A stretch of DNA of 9,324 nucleotides from Bacteroidales bacterium (GTDB lineage: Bacteria > Bacteroidota > Bacteroidia > Bacteroidales > UBA7960): assembly GCA_007128045.1 (NCBI GenBank), contig SKYG01000207.1, positions 1 to 9,324 on the forward strand, given 5' to 3'. The notes beneath the pieces were generated by a model. The model ran no database searches and was not told where the DNA came from. It saw only the letters and a program-made list of their open reading frames with translations. Positions 1 to 5,505 of this stretch are shown here, piece after piece. Positions within the stretch are counted from its first letter, which is position 1. Each line of letters begins with the position of its first letter. A program made the position numbers and the translations under genes.

Positions 1-235
1 CCATCTCCTTTCCCCAAACAACACCTCTGGCTGTAATTTCTCCACCGCCATCATCCGTGATGTTGCCACCACTTTCAGCAGATGTTTCGGTAATATCAGT
101 TGCACTTAAGGTGGTTAGTATTGGCGGGGCAATAGGGTCAGGATCTGAGTCATCATCGCTACATCCTACAAGTGAAAAAAGGCTTATTACAACCACTGTT
201 ATGGGGTAAAATAATAATTTAAAATGTTTCCTCAT
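1..235 (-). CDS. N-terminal part of a surface lipoprotein of the FISUMP-associated type (runs off left edge)
   Basis: Seen by reading the minus strand from the ATG at 235-233: 78 codons remain open to the window edge, so the C-terminus is missing. Residues 1-24 form a lipoprotein signal peptide (basic start RKHFK, hydrophobic core, lipobox LVGC with Cys25). The mature protein starts C-S-D-D-D-S-D-P, which matches the S(D/E)2-3 lipoprotein export signal known to send Bacteroidota lipoproteins to the outside of the outer membrane. After a Pro-rich linker, residues 40-75 show the motif TSAESGGNITDDGGGEITAR followed by GVVWG, an Ig/FN3-like repeat unit commonly stacked before C-terminal FISUMP domains. 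The family link is therefore inferred; the diagnostic FISUMP end would lie beyond position 1. No Shine-Dalgarno sequence precedes the ATG. The gene lies 208 bases downstream of another FISUMP gene on the same strand. Precise function is unknown. Confidence 0.8.
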   Translation of the reverse strand, partial: MRKHFKLLFYPITVVVISLFSLVGCSDDDSDPDPIAPPILTTLSATDITETSAESGGNITDDGGGEITARGVVWGKEM

Positions 236-443
236 GGTGTGTTGGGTTTTATTTTTTATGTATAGTAAATAATCCCCCGTCAAAGACGGTGGATTTCTGA
301 TTGACCTTAAAAATATAGTATGGAACTGAAGGGCTAGCACCAGCGAAAAGTCATGCAGCCAAAGGCGTTATGTGCGCCCCGCTTTTGGCGGGGTAAATTG
401 ACAAATTGTCATAATTCTCGGATCATGCAATTCCATGCATGTC
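236..443. other. Intergenic region with several small inverted repeats
   Basis: No gene is seen in these 208 bases between two minus-strand genes. They hold CCGTC-AAA-GACGG near 278-290, an arm pair GCCAAAGGCG/CGCTTTTGGC at 358-367 and 380-389 (one G-T pair), the competing CCCCGC/GCGGGG at 377-382 and 388-393, the odd palindrome TGACAAATTGTCA at 399-411, and CATGCA/TGCATG at 424-429 and 436-441. The last one lies immediately after the stop of the upstream gene. None has a U-run in the minus orientation, so calling any of them an intrinsic terminator would be a guess. Confidence 0.6.
377..393 (-). terminator. Possible 3'-end hairpin of the FISUMP gene
   Basis: A perfect 6-bp GC stem, CCCCGC/GCGGGG with a 5-base loop, lies about 50 bases after the stop codon at 444. 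It could end or stabilise the minus-strand transcript. The expected U-tract is absent on the minus strand (the next bases are CGCACATAAC), and a second, overlapping stem (358-389) competes with it, so the assignment is weak. Confidence 0.3.
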
Positions 444-1439
444 TTAATCCTTAATGCATCGTACAGAGCGTCCTTCTGCGCGGAAGAAAGTTCCTATGGC
501 GCGATAACTACCATAGAATGTAAGGCCTCGAGATCGACCGTCACTATCTACGGAGCTTGATGACCAAACAGTGCCCCAGGTACCCACACTCTGGAGCGAA
601 CCGTTACTAAAGCTTCGGTAGCCGGCAAGGGGCCACTTCAAGTCACTGTCAATGGGACCTGCAGCACCGGCTGACCAGCTCAGACGCTCCGCATTGAGTT
701 CATCCCTGACGGGCACACGCCAGCCAGGAGGACAAGGGTTGTTGATGCCCTCAACGCCCTGCCACAGCGCATTGTTTCGTGATGAACGCCAATCATAGGG
801 GGCGTTTTCAGTTATAAATTCAACTGTAATGAAATCACCATGCCCTGGCACATCGGTATTGCTTGAGGTATTTGTGGTGCTGCTTGTCCTGTCCTGGTGC
901 CCATCATCTCCACGCCCCCACTGAAACAGGTCGCCGTAGGCCTCTTCATCTGTGCTGCTGGTAGCCACTTGATTTGCACCAAGGTTGCGATCGAGCCAGC
1001 ACCTTTCTCCAATATCGCCCCCATAATCAATCAGGACGGTCCCGTAAGTAACCTCCTGTCCATTGTAGGTAAATGTCAGGTCTTCACCACAAGTAAAGGT
1101 CGTTGCCGTGGCTTCAATTTTGATAACTGTTTCATCGGAAAATGTTTCCGGGAAACTTGCGCCTCCATCCCAGATTAAAGAATAGGGCCCACCAGGAGCA
1201 ACATTTGTCAAAGCCCCTTTAAGATCAGCATCAGGTATTGATTCAAAACTATTGCCATTGTCAAAACTGACTTCAGCCGAAATGTCGTATACATAAGCAT
1301 TTTCGGTAAATTCATAGTCAATTTCTGTGATCCCTGTAACAGGTTCACTGCTCAAAACCGTTACGGTTACCGTGCCAACATCTGCAAATACGCCACCAGC
1401 AAATAATGAAATAAAGAAAAAAGGTATAATGCGTTTCAT
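444..1439 (-). CDS. Secreted FISUMP-domain protein (Fibrobacter succinogenes major paralogous domain)
   Basis: 331 residues. I chose the ATG at 1439-1437 rather than the upstream in-frame ATGs near 1499 because it places a clean signal peptide at the start (MKRIIPFFFISLFAGGVFA, cut before D20). Residues 20-113 form an N-terminal domain of the kind that often precedes FISUMP domains (FDNGNSFESIPDADLKGAL, GGPYSLIWDGG). Residues 117-331 are the FISUMP domain (TIGR02145 type): CGEDLTFTYNGQEV, ERCWLDRNLGANQVAT, AYGDLFQWGRG.DGHQ, APYDWRS, NNPCPPGWRVP, PLAGYRS.SNGSLQSVG, VWSSS, and the signature end GRSVRCIKD. The family is common in secreted proteins of Fibrobacteres and Bacteroidota and is thought to resemble formylglycine-type or C-lectin-like folds; its role is not established. 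No lipobox and no T9SS tail are visible, so export to the periplasm or beyond is inferred. No Shine-Dalgarno precedes the start. It is one of three FISUMP-type sequences within 2.6 kb. Confidence 0.9.
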   Translation of the reverse strand: MKRIIPFFFISLFAGGVFADVGTVTVTVLSSEPVTGITEIDYEFTENAYVYDISAEVSFDNGNSFESIPDADLKGALTNVAPGGPYSLIWDGGASFPETFSDETVIKIEATATTFTCGEDLTFTYNGQEVTYGTVLIDYGGDIGERCWLDRNLGANQVATSSTDEEAYGDLFQWGRGDDGHQDRTSSTTNTSSNTDVPGHGDFITVEFITENAPYDWRSSRNNALWQGVEGINNPCPPGWRVPVRDELNAERLSWSAGAAGPIDSDLKWPLAGYRSFSNGSLQSVGTWGTVWSSSSVDSDGRSRGLTFYGSYRAIGTFFRAEGRSVRCIKD

Positions 1440-1576
1440 AATAGTATATACGTTTGATTGGAATTGGTTTGTTTTCAATTGGTTTGATTCATGCATCACT
1501 GCATGTTGCTGGCATTAAATACCCGCTTTTTTTCTTGAAAGCATGTGGCGCCAGGCTATTGTCTTAAAAACACCGT

Positions 1577-2395
1577 CTATTGCCGGGGATCAGTTCCGGA
1601 TGGTTGCTTTAAAAACTGGTAGAAACTCTCTCTGTTAACCTCCATATATTCCGCACCGGGATAATTCTTCACAAAAGCTTTTGGTGGCCTGGATTTTTTC
1701 GATCCCCATTTCATCTCAAAAGCCCTGAGTATTCCGTCACTTTCTTCCAGCAAGTCAATTTCCTGCTGATCGTAAGTTCTCCAGAAATAATAATTGGAAT
1801 AATTTTCCTGGTACACATCCCGTTTAATTCGTTCTGAAATGCAGAAATTTTTCCATAACTGACCCACGTCATTCCTGACTTCCAATGGATTGAGGTTTGA
1901 AATAATGACATTTCTGATGCCATTGTCCCAAAAATAGAAGCGGGGAGATTTGGTTATCTCTTTTCTGAGGTTTCGGCTGAAGCCATGTAGCCTGAAAATA
2001 ATATAGGATTTTTCCAGAATATCGAGGTATCTCTGTACAGTTTTTACGGTTGTAGACAGCTTATTGGCAATCTCGTTAAAAGAAATGTCATGGCCAACCT
2101 GGAAAGAAATGATCCGCAACAGATTCATAACAAAGATGCTGTCTTTCAGGTTCACAAGCTGAAGGACATCCTTCAGGAGGTATCCATTCCTAAGGTTCTC
2201 CAATATATCCGGAATGGTCTGTGCTTCATCAATAAAAACAAAGTCATATCCGGCAGCAAGACTCTTCAGAACTTCCTGTTTTCTGGAAGAAAGCATGGTA
2301 GACACATCAAAATCTTCTCCCTTGAGCATCAGTATCTTTTTGTTACCCAGGCGGTCTTTGATGCGTTCCATCAGAACGGTCTTCCCGGTACGCAC
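1577..2395 (-). pseudogene. Broken AAA_14/DUF4143 ATPase: 5' truncated and with an internal deletion
   Basis: The 272 codons match the Bacteroidota ATPase family that joins an AAA_14 P-loop domain to a C-terminal DUF4143 domain (family usually about 380-400 residues). Seen: RTGKTVLMERI at 2-12 (tail of Walker A), FVFIDEAQTIPDI at 52-64 (Walker B), KDVLQL...LLRIISFQVGHDISFNEIANKLSTTVKTVQRYLDILEKSYIIFRL at 75-136 (winged-helix part), then YFWDNGIRN, NDVGQLWKNF, YFWRTYDQQEIDLLEE and AFEMKW at 153-230. The last set is the E-ID-x-EMKW pattern of the DUF4143 PD-(D/E)XK-like fold. The sequence jumps from IPDILENL (62-68) straight to NGYLLKDVL (70-78), so the roughly 90 residues with sensor 1 (usually GSSS) are missing in frame. 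The start is a chance GTG, with an in-frame stop 6 codons upstream (2411-2413), and the first Walker A glycine is not at the right spacing. An intact product is very unlikely to hydrolyse ATP. Substrate and partners are unknown. Confidence 0.85.
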
Positions 2396-2433
2396 AAAAA
2401 ACCCCGACCATCAATTGGTTCTGAGGGCTTTTT
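2396..2433. terminator. Terminator-like hybrid, A-run/C-run to G-run/T-run
   Basis: On the plus strand AAAAAACCCCGACC is followed after a short spacer by GGTTCTGAGGGCTTTTT; on the minus strand the same stretch ends GGTCGGGGTTTTTT. Each half looks like half of a typical bidirectional terminator, but the halves do not match each other: CCCCGACC would need GGTCGGGG, and GGTTCTGAGGGC would need GCCCTCAGAACC. Only about 3 bp (ACC/GGT) and the A/T ends pair well. It may end transcripts from the FISUMP relic on the minus strand. Confidence 0.35.
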
Positions 2434-2466
2434 CTTTTCGAGGGATGGAGTGGGCCTTGCTTTTTC

Positions 2467-2583
2467 TCAGGCGCTGGTTGGTCTTTTTATGCACCGGACA
2501 GAGAGACCAACTGCATAGCCAAAGTTCACGATGTTTGAATTAAAGAGGAGGGGTATTGGCTTCAATTGCAAGTAGACTATTTT
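2467..2583 (-). pseudogene. C-terminal remnant of a third FISUMP-domain protein
   Basis: Reading the minus strand to the TGA at 2467-2469 gives a stretch ending PLLFNSNIVNFGYAVG then LSVRCIKRPTSA. This is the recognisable last part of a FISUMP domain (compare the complete gene at 444, which ends GRSVRCIKD), with a six-residue extension after RCIK. The same frame is closed upstream by a TGA at 2584-2586, and no start codon or upstream FISUMP motifs (CWLDRNLG, PCPPGW) are present, so only about 30 residues of the domain survive. It sits between the truncated ATPase and the 49-codon reading frame at 2540-2689, which overlaps it in another frame. Confidence 0.7.
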
Positions 2584-2689
2584 TCAAAGGGCCCCAGGTC
2601 TGTTGCCACTCCCCGGGCGGGTAGCACTCCTTGCTGAACAAGACCTGCTCAAACAGCTGATCGGGGAATATGATTCCGGCTTTTTTCAT
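2540..2689 (-). CDS. 49-codon reading frame, possible start of a lost gene
   Basis: ATG at 2689-2687, stop TAA at 2540-2542. The product begins MKKAGIIFPDQLFEQVLFSK and continues ECYPPGEWQQTWGPLKNS. The opening 15 residues weakly recall the N-terminus of photolyase/cryptochrome-related proteins of this phylum (pattern IFPxQLFE), which are some 500 residues long; if so, only the first few residues remain. The end overlaps, in a different frame, the FISUMP tail ending at 2467, so at least the last third is probably read across a fusion junction. It might equally be a chance frame. No Shine-Dalgarno is visible. Confidence 0.25.
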   Translation of the reverse strand: MKKAGIIFPDQLFEQVLFSKECYPPGEWQQTWGPLKNSLLAIEANTPPL

Positions 2690-2749
2690 AGCTATTTAAT
2701 ACAAAAACCCGAACAACCATAGTGGGATGCCTATAATCCGCTAATACCC

Positions 2750-4936
2750 ATGGATATGAAAAATTCAGCCATTCCTTGCGGCATCTTTCGCGTCAAGGTA
2801 ACCAATACTTCCCGGAGGAATGTGGAAGTGACCCTTCCGGGCACCCAGCAAAATGCCGTCGGATTCACAGGGTATGATACAATAGCTGGCCCGGAGAGAA
2901 GAACGAACAGAGGGTACGGACAAAACATAAATAATATTGTCAGACAACCTCATATGACAAGTCTGGAAATGACAGGAAGTGGTGGCAGCATGCAATTGTC
3001 GGTTTTTGAAGAAGAGGTTAGCTACACTGCGGCATGGGAAAACCTGGCTTCTTTGCACAGCGATTTCTACAGCGATGGAAAATTGTCAGGCAAAAGCAGG
3101 TCATCAAGTCCAAAGACCGGAGAAACGGTAGATGGAGCGCTCGCTGCAGGATTTACCCTCAGACCGAACGAAGAGAAAGTGGTAACTTTCGTGTTGAGCT
3201 GGCATTTCCCGGGGGGTACCTTCGGCAGAAGCCAGTCAAGTTTCTATAATGCCTATAGGTTCCCCACTGAAGAAAACAGAATCTGGTATTTTCCTGAGGC
3301 TGGCAGTCATTACGAAAACTGGTGGTCAAACGCTGCTGATGTTGGCAGTTATGTATATGAAAACTTTGATTACCTTGATTCAACAACCAGGTTATACTAC
3401 GAAACATTGTTTTCCTCAACCATTCCAAGATATTTACCGGGTCGGATTTCATCAAATATATGCGTGCTGAAGTCTCCTACCACTTTTTGGACCAAGGATG
3501 GCTATTTTGGAATTTGGGAGAGTACATCGTCTCTTCAGGAATGGTTTGGCAACGTCAAACATGTTATTCACTATGCTCAGGGACATGCCCGCTTATTTCC
3601 GGAGTTAGGCCGCATTTTAAGAAACATAGATCTGGATTCACAGACGAGCTGGGGTTTGCTTCCGGCCAGGGATGGCCAGATACTAAACGCTATGGACGGG
3701 CATTTTGGCACAATTCTGGGCGTATACCGGGAACATCTCCTGTCAGATAATAATGATTTTTTAACTGCCGCCTGGCCCCGAACTCAAAGAGCGATGGATT
3801 ATGCCATCTCAGAATATGACAGCGATCAAGACGGAATGTTGTCAGGAGGTTATCATAACACATTGGACACCAACGTTTCGGGCACATCACCTTGGGTTGG
3901 TACATTATACCTGGCCGCATTAAAAGCCTGTGAAAAAATGGCAACCATCACAGGCGACCCTGAAAGTGCAGCTAAATATAACAGGATTTGGACTTTAGGC
4001 AAGGAGAATCAAAACAAACAATTATGGAATGACAGTCTGGGCTATTATATAGAACAAACCGAGAACCTTCCAAACACAAGGGTCATGGGGCAAGCGGTTT
4101 CCATTGACATGCTCCTTGGACAATGGTGGGCAAACCAACTTGATTTAGGCCAGATATATCCTATTGATCGCACAATAGCAGGCTTGGAAAAGATTTTTTC
4201 AACCAATAGAATTACGGATCCCGGAGAGGGATATTATCCATCTTTCAGAGATTTTCTTGGAACAGGTGATACCGGTTGGATGATGGCTGTTTTTCCCGAT
4301 AAAGTACCCGATAACAGGATACGGTATTACAATGAAGTGATGAGTGGTTTTGAATATGCAGCAGCAACAGCCATGCTTCAATATGGAATGTTGGACGAAG
4401 GACTTGCGATGATAAGGGCCATTTCAGAGAGATATGATGGCAGACTGCGTGCTGAAGGTGAGGTGCACATGGCCAATAGTTCAACGGTTAATGGAACAGG
4501 AAGTCCATTTGGCGAAGATGAATGTGGCAAATTTTACGTAAGGCCTTTAAGTAGCTGGTCGGCATTGCTGGCATTGCAGGGGTTTATATATAATGGTCCC
4601 GAACAAACTATTGGCTTCAATCCGGTGTGGAAGCCCGATAACCACGCATCATTTTTTACTACCTCTGCTGCCTGGGGCTTGTACTCACAAATACAGACTG
4701 ATGCATCACAGGTTTCTGAAATTGATGTGAAATTCGGAACTGCCCGGATAAAAGAAATTACCCTGGGAGTCCCGGATCAAGCCATAGCAAAAAACATTTC
4801 CGTAAAGCTTGGCGATAGAGAACAAAATATTGAATTCAGTGAGCAAGTAGGAAATACCATCACAATACGTCTGGAATCAACATGCGAAATAGATACTGAA
4901 TCAACCCTGACTGTCTATCTTGCATTTAACAATTAA
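2750..4936 (+). CDS. GH116-family glycosidase (DUF608/GBA2-like), N-terminally truncated
   Basis: 728 residues from the first ATG after an in-frame TAG at 2720-2722. Residues 1-170 are the second half of the GH116 N-terminal beta-sandwich (NSAIPCGIFRVKVTNTS, NAVGF, HFPGGTFG); 220-612 form the (alpha/alpha)6 catalytic domain (PF04685/DUF608 type): TKDGYFGIWES (Glu257), HYAQGHARLFPEL 274-286, DGMLSGGYHNTLD 361-373 with Asp373 at the place of the family acid/base Asp, MSGFEYAAATAML 531-543, YVRPLSSWSALLALQGF 596-612, then a C-terminal beta region. Known members are retaining beta-glucosidases, beta-xylosidases and glucosylceramidases; the substrate here cannot be told. Intact bacterial members have roughly 200 or more residues before the first one seen here, including any signal peptide. 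Codons WDAYNPLIP just before the ATG (2723-2749) still match the family, which shows the gene once extended further. The catalytic domain appears intact, but with half the N-terminal domain lost it may be non-functional. Confidence 0.82.
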   Translation: MDMKNSAIPCGIFRVKVTNTSRRNVEVTLPGTQQNAVGFTGYDTIAGPERRTNRGYGQNINNIVRQPHMTSLEMTGSGGSMQLSVFEEEVSYTAAWENLASLHSDFYSDGKLSGKSRSSSPKTGETVDGALAAGFTLRPNEEKVVTFVLSWHFPGGTFGRSQSSFYNAYRFPTEENRIWYFPEAGSHYENWWSNAADVGSYVYENFDYLDSTTRLYYETLFSSTIPRYLPGRISSNICVLKSPTTFWTKDGYFGIWESTSSLQEWFGNVKHVIHYAQGHARLFPELGRILRNIDLDSQTSWGLLPARDGQILNAMDGHFGTILGVYREHLLSDNNDFLTAAWPRTQRAMDYAISEYDSDQDGMLSGGYHNTLDTNVSGTSPWVGTLYLAALKACEKMATITGDPESAAKYNRIWTLGKENQNKQLWNDSLGYYIEQTENLPNTRVMGQAVSIDMLLGQWWANQLDLGQIYPIDRTIAGLEKIFSTNRITDPGEGYYPSFRDFLGTGDTGWMMAVFPDKVPDNRIRYYNEVMSGFEYAAATAMLQYGMLDEGLAMIRAISERYDGRLRAEGEVHMANSSTVNGTGSPFGEDECGKFYVRPLSSWSALLALQGFIYNGPEQTIGFNPVWKPDNHASFFTTSAAWGLYSQIQTDASQVSEIDVKFGTARIKEITLGVPDQAIAKNISVKLGDREQNIEFSEQVGNTITIRLESTCEIDTESTLTVYLAFNN

Positions 4937-5014
4937 TTTCTGGTGGTTCGGTGTTCATACAGGTGGTCAAGCCGGGTGGTCAGACCGTTGATTGCCTCCA
5001 TCGCGAAAGAGTTG

Positions 5015-5051
5015 GTTCTCCCGATGAAAAATCGGGAGAACTTGTCCCGAT
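5015..5051 (+). terminator. Perfect 11-bp hairpin with an alternative competing stem
   Basis: GTTCTCCCGAT (5015-5025) and ATCGGGAGAAC (5031-5041) pair perfectly around a GAAAA loop, about 80 bases after the glycosidase stop codon. A third arm TCCCGAT at 5045-5051 can instead pair with ATCGGGA at 5031-5037 over a 7-base loop. No U-tract follows on either strand. It may act as a 3'-end stabiliser or termination element for the glycosidase, or be a copy of a dispersed repeat. Confidence 0.45.
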
Positions 5052-5058
5052 TTATGCG

Positions 5059-5089
5059 TTCTGACTCGAGATTATTCTTCTGACTCGAG
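5059..5089. repeat. 12-base direct repeat TTCTGACTCGAG, two copies
   Basis: Identical copies of TTCTGACTCGAG lie at 5059-5070 and 5078-5089, separated by seven bases (ATTATTC). Function unknown. They lie directly after the competing hairpin set. Confidence 0.8.
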
Positions 5090-5182
5090 CTCCTTCTCTG
5101 CGCACTTGCACCCCTTAAGCCAACAACAGCTCAACTTGATGTAATGTTTTTTTACGCTCATGCCGATTTCAGCTTGTTTGTT

Positions 5183-5212
5183 TTGTGTTTGTGTAAATTT
5201 ATTTTATATTTA
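5183..5212 (+). promoter_or_regulatory. Candidate Bacteroidota promoter
   Basis: TTG at 5183-5185 is followed after 19 bases by TATATTTA at 5205-5212, close to the phylum consensus TTG...TAnnTTTG (last G replaced by A). The region is AT-rich and faces the lipoprotein gene at 5506, which would leave a leader of nearly 290 bases. An inverted repeat GTAAAT/ATTTAC overlaps the -7 box. The match is moderate and such sites occur by chance in AT-rich DNA. Confidence 0.35.
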
Positions 5213-5337
5213 CGACGTGAAACCAGATGAAAAAGCTTTCCCCCCTTTTTTTGAACCCTAAGTCAGCGGTTTAACAATCCCCTTATTGTTTCAACAAAAA
5301 AGCCATAATGACTTCATAGCCATTGGAGTCTTTTTAA

Positions 5338-5403
5338 CCTATCCTGGCCTGAACCAATAACATTTATAAAAAACCTGAAGCCTATGGCCCTATCTGGCCT
5401 GAA
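5338..5403. repeat. Imperfect direct repeat CCTATC(C)TGGCCTGAA
   Basis: CCTATCCTGGCCTGAA at 5338-5353 recurs as CCTATCTGGCCTGAA at 5389-5403, one base shorter. The copies start 51 bases apart in the leader of the lipoprotein gene. Purpose unknown. Confidence 0.7.
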
Positions 5404-5430
5404 TTATTCAGACTAACAAGCAGCAATCAA

Positions 5431-5482
5431 AACATCCGGTAATAACATCCAATTATAACATCCGGTAATAACATCCAGTAAT
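5431..5482. repeat. Four tandem 13-base repeats just upstream of the lipoprotein gene
   Basis: Units AACATCCGGTAAT (5431-5443), AACATCCAATTAT (5444-5456), AACATCCGGTAAT (5457-5469) and AACATCCAGTAAT (5470-5482) follow one another without gaps; units 1 and 3 are identical. The array ends 23 bases before the ATG at 5506. A 13-base unit is neither a codon multiple nor close to one helical turn. Operator array, leader RNA element or neutral microsatellite are all possible. Confidence 0.9.
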
Positions 5483-5505
5483 ATGAACCAAAAAACCAAT
5501 GCATC

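Larger units (their letters stand above)
4933..5130 (-). pseudogene. Possible gene-tail remnant on the minus strand
   Basis: A 65-codon frame is open on the minus strand from the stop at 5131-5133 to a TAA at 4933-4935 that overlaps the glycosidase stop tail to tail. It reads ...NLESERINRDKFSRFFIGRT then NSFAMEAINGLTTRLDHLYE and ends HRTTRN. The only ATG gives 22 residues (4999-5001). The final 25 residues have ordinary protein-like composition, but I recognise no family. The upstream part is the hairpin and direct-repeat region described separately, so the frame may be accidental. Confidence 0.2.
4937..5505. other. 569-base intergenic region with layered repeats and hairpins
   Basis: I see no confident gene here. 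From left to right it holds a minus-strand open frame of doubtful status, a set of three hairpin arms (5015-5051), a 12-base direct repeat (5059-5089), a promoter-like site (5183-5212), a 15-codon frame MKKLSPLFLNPKSAV (5227-5274), two imperfect copies of CCTATCCTGGCCTGAA (5338-5353 and 5389-5403), and four tandem 13-base units (5431-5482). The part after 5140 is clearly more AT-rich than the part before. Confidence 0.6.

Noticed and set aside
364..378. GGCGTTATGTGCGCC resembles one core site of an integron attC
   Set aside because: I find no matching inverse core (ATAAC type) within about 150 bases on either side, and no integron integrase is in the window; the only recombinase is of another kind.
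1445..1490. Repeated ATTGGTTTG in the leader of the FISUMP gene as an operator
   Set aside because: Only two short AT-rich copies with no symmetry; too little to support a binding site.
2090..2543. Plus-strand frames of 142 and 109 codons across the ATPase and FISUMP fragments
   Set aside because: They are antisense to recognisable protein sequence (Walker B, RCIK end) and show no family features.
5227..5274. 15-codon frame MKKLSPLFLNPKSAV after the promoter-like site, as a leader peptide
   Set aside because: No codon bias towards one amino acid, no attenuator pair directly after it, and frames of this length are common by chance.
5431..5482. CRISPR array
   Set aside because: The 13-base units are contiguous without spacers and far shorter than CRISPR repeats; no cas genes are present.
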